From contig JAKART010000178.1 of NCBI GenBank assembly GCA_021819255.1, positions 1 through 5,765 on the forward strand: a stretch of 5,765 bases of DNA, read 5' to 3'. The position numbers were made by a program, and so were the translations under genes. This DNA is from Acidobacteriota bacterium. Its GTDB lineage: Bacteria > Acidobacteriota > Terriglobia > Terriglobales > Acidobacteriaceae. This document shows positions 1-5,765 of this stretch, one piece after another; within the stretch, counting starts at the first letter, position 1; each line of letters begins with the position of its first letter. The notes beneath the pieces were generated by a model that saw only the letters and a program-made list of their open reading frames with translations, did not search any database and was not told the DNA's origin.

Positions 1-1761
1 GACCGAAACAACACCTTCCAATACATGGGGGCTGTTACCTATACCCATGGCAATCAGACGATCAAGGCAGGAGGCGATTTTATTCGTCGGCAACTCAACT
101 ACTATCAGAGCAGCTTTCCGCTCGGCTTCACATTCTTCGCCGGCCTGACGGGTAACGCCATGCAAGACCTGCTGATGGGCCTGCCGCTTGGCTACATGCG
201 CGGCAACACACTGATCGAGCCAGGCTATCGGATGTCGGAATATGGAGCCTATGTGCAGGATGACTGGCGAGCTACGCATAGTCTGACCCTGAACATTGGC
301 CTGCGTTATGACATCTTCAGTGCGATCACAGAAGCTCACAATCGGTACAGCAATTTTGATTATCCTTCCCTCACAATGATTTTAGGCACCCAGTCGCCTC
401 ATGTCGGCATCGACACCAATTTCAAGAACTTCCAGCCCCGACTCGGTTTCTCACAGTCGTTGGGAACCAAGACCGTAGTGCGCGGCGGTTTTGGCATTAG
501 CTCCTATCCGATTGCAATACAAAGCGAAATTCAGATTCCCAATCCGCCGTATGACTACGCCGTTTCCTGCATTCCCTGCTTCAATGGTGGGCTTGTCTGG
601 CCGACGATACCGAATCCCTCTCCATCCTCGACCACCAATCTGTCCGGGTCATTGACCTACAATCCAAAGGACTTCAACACTCTCTATATAGAGCAGTTCA
701 ACCTGATGGTTCAGCGAGAGATCGGCGCCAACGTATTGACGATAGGTGGCATCGGGGAGTTGGGACGGAAGTTGCTCACGCAACCCAGCATCAACGAACC
801 TCTCCCATCAGGCCCCTACGCGAACGATGCTACGTCAGGCCCGCCTCCAGCGCCGGGTTGGCTCACCGCCTCAACGCTACCCAACGTCGGCCCCATTGAG
901 GTCGACGGAAACTGGGCCACCAATAACTACTACGCACTGCAAGCCATCTATGCACGCCGCTTCACCAAGGGGCTTGTATTCAACGCAAACTATACCTGGG
1001 CACGTGGTCTTGGCGATGCCGTTGCCGGCAGCGGTGCTGGTACTGCGATGGGAATGATTCCCACCGATGTACGCGTGGACTACGGCAACTCTGGAGTTGA
1101 TATCCGACACCGCATTGCAGGTAGCTGGAGCTATGTGATGCCATTTGGAAGACATGCCACTGGGGTGCGCGGGCTGCTGACGAAAGGGTGGCAAGCGAAC
1201 TTCATCCTATTCTGGCAGACGGGTCAGCCCTTTGGCGTTACAGATTCCTTTACCAATTCCAACGGCTTAGCGCAAATCAACATCCCCAATATCACTTCTG
1301 ATCGCCCTGACCTGGTTCCTGGCATGTCGTACACTACTCCAGGAAAAGGGCTCCAGGATTGGCTGGCTCTTACAGCCTTCACGCCACAGCCAGCCGGAAC
1401 GCTTGGTGACGGGGGGAACAATCCATTCCACGGACCGCATACGAGGCGTGCGGATCTGTCGGTTCTCAAGGATTTTCGAGTATCGGAAAAGATGCAGGCA
1501 CAATTCCGTGCGGAGTGCTTCAACATTTCGAATACTCCCAACTTTATAAATCCTAACGCCACCATCTCCGGTTGGAACCCAGGGCCGGAACATGACGCAG
1601 CCCATCCGATTACATGTGCCTCGGGCGCGACAGGTTGCACCTCGGTAGGGCTGCTACCAGGGGACATTGCCACAACCGCGGGCGGATTCGGATCGGTCAC
1701 GTCAACTGTCCCCAACATCAATCCGAGACAGTTCCAATTTGCATTAAAGCTTCTTTTCTGA
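1..1761 (+). CDS. TonB-dependent receptor, Oar-like, C-terminal part (5' end outside window)
   Basis: This is the C-terminal 586 residues of an outer-membrane beta-barrel receptor. The frame is open from base 1, so the ATG at 25 is almost certainly internal and the plug domain lies upstream. Residues 81-104 read YGAYVQDDWRATHSLTLNIG followed by LRYD, the usual barrel-strand signature of large acidobacterial TonB-dependent receptors. Residues 501-515 (QFRAECFNISNTPNF) match the conserved near-terminal strand of this group. The protein ends in LKLLF, and a terminal aromatic residue is the usual barrel-assembly signal. Alternating amphipathic strands and Gly/Asn/Pro-rich loops fill the rest. Relatives of this type are often about 1,000-1,200 residues, so roughly half is missing. 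The family takes up large substrates through TonB energy. The nearby glycosidases suggest an oligosaccharide ligand, but the ligand itself is inferred. Two close cysteine pairs (C190/C193 and C539/C546, window numbering) lie in probable surface loops. Confidence 0.9.
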   Translation, partial: DRNNTFQYMGAVTYTHGNQTIKAGGDFIRRQLNYYQSSFPLGFTFFAGLTGNAMQDLLMGLPLGYMRGNTLIEPGYRMSEYGAYVQDDWRATHSLTLNIGLRYDIFSAITEAHNRYSNFDYPSLTMILGTQSPHVGIDTNFKNFQPRLGFSQSLGTKTVVRGGFGISSYPIAIQSEIQIPNPPYDYAVSCIPCFNGGLVWPTIPNPSPSSTTNLSGSLTYNPKDFNTLYIEQFNLMVQREIGANVLTIGGIGELGRKLLTQPSINEPLPSGPYANDATSGPPPAPGWLTASTLPNVGPIEVDGNWATNNYYALQAIYARRFTKGLVFNANYTWARGLGDAVAGSGAGTAMGMIPTDVRVDYGNSGVDIRHRIAGSWSYVMPFGRHATGVRGLLTKGWQANFILFWQTGQPFGVTDSFTNSNGLAQINIPNITSDRPDLVPGMSYTTPGKGLQDWLALTAFTPQPAGTLGDGGNNPFHGPHTRRADLSVLKDFRVSEKMQAQFRAECFNISNTPNFINPNATISGWNPGPEHDAAHPITCASGATGCTSVGLLPGDIATTAGGFGSVTSTVPNINPRQFQFALKLLF

Positions 1762-1803
1762 CCTGGATGGATATCAGCGCGGCAATACCCTTGGCCGATA
1801 CCT

Positions 1804-1862
1804 GTCGGCAGCTCATCGGTCTCTTAATTACATCGGATGTTCACATAAAGAGGACTGCCGAC
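1804..1862. repeat. Long-range inverted repeat with nested stem and palindrome upstream of the GH39 gene
   Basis: GTCGGCAG at 1804-1811 is the exact reverse complement of CTGCCGAC at 1855-1862. Nested inside, CTCTT (1821-1825) pairs with AAGAG (1848-1852). At the centre is an 11-bp palindrome, ACATCGGATGT (1830-1840), with 5-bp arms around one base. The hexamer CATCGG also occurs twice as a direct repeat (1814-1819 and 1831-1836). The element sits between the receptor stop codon and the GH39 start. No T-run follows the outer stem, so it is not a classical intrinsic terminator. It could be a leader RNA fold, a weak terminator or an operator for a dimeric regulator. The pairings are visible; any function is inference. 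Confidence 0.4.
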
Positions 1863-1909
1863 GGAGAATCTGACTCCTGCGGACAGTGCAAGAACTCATA
1901 TGCATCATC

Positions 1910-1915
1910 GAGGAG
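1910..1915 (+). promoter_or_regulatory. Shine-Dalgarno site that sets the GH39 start
   Basis: GAGGAG ends five bases before the ATG at 1921. An in-frame ATG at 1900 would place this site inside the coding region, and no comparable purine tract precedes it. The site therefore favours 1921 as the start, which also puts the twin-arginine motif right at the N-terminus. Confidence 0.75.
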
Positions 1916-1920
1916 CAGGC

Positions 1921-3462
1921 ATGATCAATCGAAGAAAGTTTTTGGCAGGGACGGGACTCGTCATGGCTGGGGCAGTGGCGGGTCCCCTAGAGGCGCTGCA
2001 ACGCGCAGATCCAACTGTGGAGTCGGTCACGGTCGCCGTCGATCTTGGTAAGACGACTGGGTCACTTCCTCACTGTTGGGAGCGGTGCGCTGGATCGGAC
2101 CGTACGGTGGTGGGACTACGTGAACAGTGGCGACAGGACCTGATTCGCGCCCAACGCGACGCCGGTATCCGGTCGGTTCGCTGTCACGGGTTGTTTGATG
2201 ATGAGATGGGTATTGCTGTACAAGGAGATGGGAACTACAACTTCATCTATGTTGACCAGATCTATGACTTCATGATCGATCATGGGGTGCGGCCCTTTGT
2301 TGAACTTAGTTTTATGCCAGAGGCATTTGCCTCCAGCGAGAATCGAATCTTCTTCTACAAGGGAAATGTGTCGCCGCCGCGACGTTGGCAAGATTGGCAC
2401 GACATGGTTCAGGCCTTCACTCGCCACTGCGTTCAGCGTTATGGAGTGCGTGAAGTTGCGGAGTGGAAGTTTGAAGTATGGAACGAGCCTAACATCGGCT
2501 TCTGGGCGGGCACACAGGAGGACTATTTCGAGCTTTATCGTCAGTCGGCGGCGGCTGTCAAATCAGTCGACAGGAAGTTGCAGGTGGGAGGTCCAGCCAC
2601 AGCCCAACTAGCCTGGATTCCTGACCTCATCCGTTTCTGTGCCACGCAGAATCTGCCCATTGATTTTGTTAGCACCCATGTTTATCCCAGCGATCCCCAG
2701 GCCAATATCTTTGGCAAGGATAATCTCTATCCCTACGAGCAGGTGATACCGCGTGGCCTGGAACTAGTCAGGCATCAGATCCAGTCTTCCGCAATGCCCC
2801 AGCTACCTCTCTGGATCACCGAGTGGAGTTCGGCAAACCCGGCCTTCATCACCGACACCGTCAAGAACAGCGTCGGCCTCGCCGAGGCGATGTCCTACTG
2901 GACTTTCGACAACGATTTCGAGGAGCAGGGAGTACCCCATGGTATTTTCAACGGCGGCTTCGGAATGATCGGCCAGTGGGGAATCGCACGTCCCGCGCTT
3001 CATGCATTTGCTTTCCTGCACAAGATGGGCGAAACGCTGCTGAGCACATCGGACGGCCCCGTACTCGCAACCCGTCGTTCCGACGGGTCCACAGCCATCT
3101 TGATCTGGAATCTGATTCCGGAGGAGCATGGCGGACGATTTGCCAACGGTAACCCATTTGCAGCGGGTGCAGGAGCCAGCAGTTCTTCTGGAGCGGATCT
3201 TAAGTTGAAAATGAAGTTTACTGGCGCTGATCCTCGTAAGCAACTTCGGGTAAGCCAGGTGAACAGCAAGATCGGTACAGCAATTCCACAATGGAAAGCC
3301 ATGGGCAGCCCCGAGTATCCGCTGCAAGATCAGATCGCCGAGCTGCGCTCCGCGGCTGAGTTGCCTGAACCGGAGATTCACCAGTTAGCTCCCGGCGAAC
3401 CGTCTGACTTTTCAATCACTCTGCCACCTAACGGCATTGCCCTTCTGGAACTTGCCCGGTAA
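1921..3462 (+). CDS. Glycoside hydrolase family 39, beta-xylosidase-like, exported (Tat-type leader)
   Basis: A predicted retaining glycosidase of 513 residues, close to the usual GH39 length of about 500. The likely reaction is release of beta-linked xylose or a related sugar from non-reducing ends. The leader MINRRKFLAG followed by an Ala/Gly/Val-rich segment is a twin-arginine-type signal, so the enzyme probably folds before export to the periplasm or beyond. A (beta/alpha)8 catalytic domain follows. HCWERCAGSD (about residues 51-60) is typical family sequence. EVWNEPN carries the predicted acid/base E189, THVYPSD contains H253 of the active-site region, and WITEWSS carries the predicted nucleophile E301. 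The 112-residue spacing of the two glutamates fits characterised GH39 xylosidases. The C-terminal part, with the family-typical MGSPEYPL segment and a final PPNGIALLEL strand, is the accessory beta-sandwich. The start at 1921 rests on the Shine-Dalgarno site; 1900 would add seven residues. Substrate is uncertain, because GH39 also includes alpha-L-iduronidases and enzymes acting on other sugars. Confidence 0.92.
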   Translation: MINRRKFLAGTGLVMAGAVAGPLEALQRADPTVESVTVAVDLGKTTGSLPHCWERCAGSDRTVVGLREQWRQDLIRAQRDAGIRSVRCHGLFDDEMGIAVQGDGNYNFIYVDQIYDFMIDHGVRPFVELSFMPEAFASSENRIFFYKGNVSPPRRWQDWHDMVQAFTRHCVQRYGVREVAEWKFEVWNEPNIGFWAGTQEDYFELYRQSAAAVKSVDRKLQVGGPATAQLAWIPDLIRFCATQNLPIDFVSTHVYPSDPQANIFGKDNLYPYEQVIPRGLELVRHQIQSSAMPQLPLWITEWSSANPAFITDTVKNSVGLAEAMSYWTFDNDFEEQGVPHGIFNGGFGMIGQWGIARPALHAFAFLHKMGETLLSTSDGPVLATRRSDGSTAILIWNLIPEEHGGRFANGNPFAAGAGASSSSGADLKLKMKFTGADPRKQLRVSQVNSKIGTAIPQWKAMGSPEYPLQDQIAELRSAAELPEPEIHQLAPGEPSDFSITLPPNGIALLELAR

Positions 3463-3489
3463 TCAATCCGGCACAAAGGAGATGGGACG

Positions 3490-4017
3490 ATGAATCGACG
3501 TGATGCACGCATATTCTATGTTGCTCTTGCGCTAGCTGGCGTATTCACTATGGCTGCAGTGCCGCAGAGCGCCAATCTTACAGGCACCTGGAGGCTAGAT
3601 AAGAAAAAGAGCTTCTTCGGCAGCGATCATCCTACTACCGCCTATCAATTGACGAAGACAATCACAGAGAACGGCGATGACGTGATGGTGACGGATGCCT
3701 CCGTCCATCAGGTGATCATGGGATTTCATCTACCTGATTCCACAGCGACAACAACTTTGGTGTTGAATGGCGAGGAGCGAGAGGGCAAGGGAACACCCTT
3801 GTTTCCCGGAATGCCTCAGCCGACTGTAACTCTAGCGTCTGAGTGGCAGGGAGGCACACTCTACACGACCCAGCGCAGTAATGGCTATGGCGGTTTGTCG
3901 ATCTCTCATACCCGTTATTTCCTCTCTTCAGACAGTGCGGAACTCGTAGAGCTCATCAACTCGCATTCCACGTTTGGTGATGTCCAGCAGCGGCTTGTCT
4001 TTGATAGACAGAAGTGA
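3490..4017 (+). CDS. Small exported protein of unknown function, 'LTGTW' lipocalin-like type
   Basis: A 175-residue protein whose function I do not recognise. The N-terminus has positive charges (R3, R4, R7) and a hydrophobic stretch at about residues 8-24, with a likely signal-peptidase site near A28. The mature part opens with NLTGTWRLDKKKS (residues 29-41), an opening common in small secreted acidobacterial proteins and reminiscent of a lipocalin or calycin first strand. The rest is rich in Thr/Ser/Val strands (for example TTTLVLNGEE and HTRYFLSSDS) with few predicted helices, consistent with a small beta-barrel or sandwich. There are no cysteines and no recognisable catalytic motif. It starts 27 bp after the GH39 stop with a strong Shine-Dalgarno (AAAGGAG, 3475-3481, 8-base spacer), so cotranscription with the GH39 gene is likely. 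A ligand-binding or accessory role in glycan use is possible but unsupported by sequence alone. Confidence 0.85.
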   Translation: MNRRDARIFYVALALAGVFTMAAVPQSANLTGTWRLDKKKSFFGSDHPTTAYQLTKTITENGDDVMVTDASVHQVIMGFHLPDSTATTTLVLNGEEREGKGTPLFPGMPQPTVTLASEWQGGTLYTTQRSNGYGGLSISHTRYFLSSDSAELVELINSHSTFGDVQQRLVFDRQK

Positions 4018-4046
4018 GATCGTTGCTCTTGGTCATTCGGTGCGAA

Positions 4047-4091
4047 GGATCGTGCAAAGACACTGCGCTACACCGGAGTCTTGTACGATCC
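4047..4091 (+). terminator. Strong imperfect stem-loop 29 bp after the small-gene stop, possible terminator or 3' stabiliser
   Basis: GGATCGTGCAAAGAC (4047-4061) pairs with GTCTTGTACGATCC (4078-4091). All 14 right-arm bases pair, with one G-U wobble and one bulged A, around a 16-base loop. The position just downstream of the GH39/small-protein pair suits transcript-end formation. No U-tract follows (the next bases are CAGGTCTTC), so a classical Rho-independent terminator is not shown. A 3'-end protective hairpin or a processing site is equally possible. Confidence 0.4.
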
Positions 4092-4182
4092 CAGGTCTTC
4101 ATTGGATAGAGAACGATGGTCTGGCTGAGATCCGCATGGAGGGGTTGTGGTCTTGCCGGTGCAGCCTTGGCATTCACAGTGA

Positions 4183-4220
4183 AGTTGCGGCCCGCGTGGC
4201 CGCAGAAGCCGCAACTGCGG
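4183..4220. repeat. GC-rich palindrome cluster
   Basis: Three overlapping inverted repeats share the unit TGCGG/CCGCA. AGTTGCGG (4183-4190) pairs with CCGCAACT (4209-4216). TGCGGCC (4186-4192) pairs with GGCCGCA (4198-4204) across a 5-base loop. CCGCA (4209-4213) pairs with TGCGG (4216-4220). The first two folds are mutually exclusive because they share bases. No T-run follows. It could be an extragenic palindrome or a protein-binding site. Function is unknown. Confidence 0.4.
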
Positions 4221-4638
4221 GTGATGGTGTGAATTAACAGCGGCATCTTTGTCAACATAGGCACCTAACCCGAGGTTCAGGAGGACACTGGCTCTGCAGA
4301 GGATAACGTCCGGTGTACCAAGGCGGCCGGCGTACAACTTCAACACCGACGAATCGATGCACTCTCTCGCACACGGCCCGTGACTGAGTCCGACCCCTGG
4401 AAGGAGCGCCTCAACATAGCAGGAACGACAGCCATGTTGAAGCGGGTCTCTGACACTGACCGCCAACCATCACCTTCAAATAAGGCAGCGCAAGATGGTG
4501 CTGCTTGCAGATGTTGGTCAAAGGCTCGAAGTGTTTCTCCATACACTCGATGATGTTCTGCGACATGGAACTCACTGCCACGCTGGAGTTATGTCTCTCT
4601 CGTGCAACCTTCACCCTTGAAACTATCTGAATGTATCC

Positions 4639-4644
4639 GGAAAG
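4639..4644 (+). promoter_or_regulatory. Shine-Dalgarno-like site for the GH3 gene
   Basis: GGAAAG lies eight bases before the ATG at 4653. The GH3 frame stays open upstream, with a possible GTG at 4602, but only the ATG at 4653 combines a purine tract at normal spacing with a signal peptide directly at the N-terminus. A second in-frame ATG at 4659 is spaced too far from the site to be preferred. Confidence 0.55.
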
Positions 4645-4652
4645 ACGACCCT

Positions 4653-5765
4653 ATGAATATGTGTGCGACATTCCTCCTCCGCTTCACCTTGACGTTTCTT
4701 TTGGCAGCGGTACCGCTGCTGCAGATCGGCGTGGCGCAGTTTCCTGGCATGCCGCAGCCCAAACAGTATCCATGGTCGAACGCCAGCCTCTCACCCGATG
4801 CACGCGCCGAACTGGTCATCGGGCAGATGACTCTCGATGAAAAGATTTCACTGCTGCATGGACAGGGCATGCCATTCTTCTCACACGGCCCATCGGAGTC
4901 CAATGGCGGGGCCGGTTTCACGAATGCAATTCCTCGCCTTGGCATTCCATCGATCCAAATGGCCGACTCAGCCTACGGAGTAACACGAGGTGCGGCGATG
5001 GGACGCTACTCGACGGCGTTGCCGAATAATCTAGCTTCGGCGTCCTCCTGGGATCCTGAACTGGCGTACGCATATGGTGCGTTGATAGGTCGCGAGTTGC
5101 GTGCTGAGGGCTACAATATGACTCTGGGGGGCGGCGTCAACCTCGCGCGCGAACCACGTAATGGCCGCACCTTCGAATACATGGGCGAAGATCCGCTATT
5201 GGCTGGCACGATGGATGGCGAGGTAGAGAAGGGTGTGCAATCCAACTACGTGATCGGCGACTTGAAGCACTATGCGTTGAATGATCAGGAGAGTGGCCGC
5301 AACGCCGTCAATGTGAATATTGACCAGCGGTCCATGCGGGAAACCGACCTGCGTGCCTTCGAGATTGCGCTCGCGATCTCGAAGGCTGGTGCTGTTATGT
5401 GCTCGTATAACCGCGTCAACGGCGATTATGCATGTGAAAACCAATACTTGTTGACCAACGTTTTGAAGAAGGAGTTCCATTTTGACGGATTCGTGCTCTC
5501 GGACTGGGGAGCGACCCACTCGACGGTGAAGGCTTCGCACGCCGGCCTCGATATGGAACAGCCGGACCAGTATTTTTACGGTGACGCGCTGAAGAAGGCC
5601 GTCGAGAGCGGCGCGGTTTCCGAAGCCGAACTCGACGATCACGTTCATCGCATTCTGCGCAGCATCTTCGCAAGCGGTGTCTTCGACCACCCCACCGTGA
5701 TGAGCGTTCCCGACGTGAAGGCGGGTGAACAACTGGCGCAGCATATCGCCGAAGAGTCGATCGTG
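4653..5765 (+). CDS. Glycoside hydrolase family 3, exported beta-glucosidase/beta-xylosidase-like, N-terminal part (3' end outside window)
   Basis: The first 371 codons of a GH3 exo-acting retaining glycosidase; the frame is still open at the last base. A Sec-type signal peptide has R10 followed by a hydrophobic core (about residues 11-27) and a probable cleavage after G-V-A28. The mature part starts a GH3 N-terminal (beta/alpha)8 domain. QMTLDEKISLLHG is the family's opening helix. D105 in MADSAYGV is the predicted -1 subsite Asp. LAREPRNGRTFEYMGEDP (R166 onward) and the DLKHYALNDQE motif (K205, H206) form the sugar-binding wall. CSYNRVNG is at 250-257, and GFVLSDWGATH carries the predicted nucleophile D284. 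The acid/base residue normally lies in the C-terminal domain, which is outside the window. GH3 enzymes remove terminal glucose, xylose or related sugars, and a partnership with the upstream GH39 in xylo-oligosaccharide breakdown is plausible. The exact substrate cannot be read from this part. Confidence 0.93.
   Translation, partial: MNMCATFLLRFTLTFLLAAVPLLQIGVAQFPGMPQPKQYPWSNASLSPDARAELVIGQMTLDEKISLLHGQGMPFFSHGPSESNGGAGFTNAIPRLGIPSIQMADSAYGVTRGAAMGRYSTALPNNLASASSWDPELAYAYGALIGRELRAEGYNMTLGGGVNLAREPRNGRTFEYMGEDPLLAGTMDGEVEKGVQSNYVIGDLKHYALNDQESGRNAVNVNIDQRSMRETDLRAFEIALAISKAGAVMCSYNRVNGDYACENQYLLTNVLKKEFHFDGFVLSDWGATHSTVKASHAGLDMEQPDQYFYGDALKKAVESGAVSEAELDDHVHRILRSIFASGVFDHPTVMSVPDVKAGEQLAQHIAEESIV

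Larger units (their letters stand above)
4018..4652. other. Gene-poor interval between the small exported protein and GH3 genes
   Basis: No open frame on either strand here has a convincing start, ribosome site and family resemblance. What can be seen is a strong imperfect hairpin at 4047-4091, a GC-rich palindrome cluster at 4183-4220, a small hairpin GCAAG/CTTGC at 4490-4508, and the GH3 ribosome site near 4639. On the minus strand, two overlapping frames (4614-4411 and 4546-4340) have gene-like codon composition over short stretches and may be remnants of a decayed gene. No clear sigma-70 promoter could be picked for the GH3 gene, although the gap implies it has its own transcription start. 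The length is unusual next to the tight 27-bp spacing just upstream. Confidence 0.6.

Noticed and set aside
1224..1721. 165-codon open frame on the minus strand
   Set aside because: Lies wholly inside the well-supported receptor gene on the opposite strand, and its translation has no family resemblance; it is a shadow of codon bias.
1614..2051. 145-codon + strand open frame bridging the receptor end and the GH39 start
   Set aside because: Overlaps both real genes in another frame, has low-complexity Arg/Ser/Gly translation and no ribosome site.
2803..3381. 192-codon open frame on the minus strand
   Set aside because: Antisense to the GH39 gene across the catalytic nucleophile region; Cys- and Arg-rich translation without recognisable domains.
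3974..4237. 87-codon + strand open frame overlapping the end of the small exported protein gene
   Set aside because: Starts inside the upstream gene without a ribosome site, shows no domain, and is largely a reading of the hairpin and palindrome region.
4068..4466. 132-codon minus-strand open frame considered as a transposase or zinc-ribbon fragment
   Set aside because: A few Cys and His residues occur, but no transposase catalytic motif, no terminal inverted repeats and no target duplication could be found.
4617..4652. TTGAAA at 4617-4622 as a -35 box for the GH3 gene
   Set aside because: No acceptable -10 hexamer lies 16-18 bp downstream, and a promoter there would leave almost no leader before the ATG.
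5196..5744. 182-codon open frame on the minus strand
   Set aside because: Antisense to the GH3 gene, whose motifs are unmistakable; the His/Val-rich translation is a typical shadow of a GC-rich gene.

Overview
The window looks like part of a carbohydrate-degradation locus from an Acidobacteriota (Terriglobia-type) bacterium. This is inferred from family style only: a large Oar-like TonB-dependent receptor ending in Phe, a GH39 enzyme with a twin-arginine-type leader, a small secreted protein with an 'LTGTW' start, and a GH3 enzyme. All are on the + strand, and base composition is moderately GC-rich throughout. No rRNA, tRNA, CRISPR array or intact mobile element was seen.

Layout: (1) 1-1761 is the 3' part of a TonB-dependent outer-membrane receptor whose start lies upstream of the window. 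(2) 1762-1920 is a 159-bp gap with a long-range inverted repeat, a small palindrome and the Shine-Dalgarno sequence of the next gene. (3) 1921-3462 is a complete GH39 beta-xylosidase-like enzyme with both catalytic glutamates. (4) 3490-4017 is a small exported protein of unknown function, 27 bp downstream and probably cotranscribed. (5) 4018-4652 is a 635-bp stretch with no convincing gene. It holds a strong imperfect hairpin shortly after the stop codon, a GC-rich palindrome cluster and perhaps a decayed minus-strand gene. (6) 4653 to the window end is the N-terminal part of a secreted GH3 beta-glucosidase/beta-xylosidase-like enzyme, cut off by the window.

Working model (inference): the receptor imports oligosaccharides across the outer membrane or binds them at the surface. 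The exported GH39 and GH3 enzymes trim beta-linked xylosyl or glucosyl residues, so the cluster acts like a polysaccharide-utilisation locus for a xylan-type or related plant or microbial glycan. The small protein between the glycosidases is the least explained component. I did not find a clear unprecedented system. The most interesting items are that small protein and the structured, gene-poor gap before the GH3 gene.
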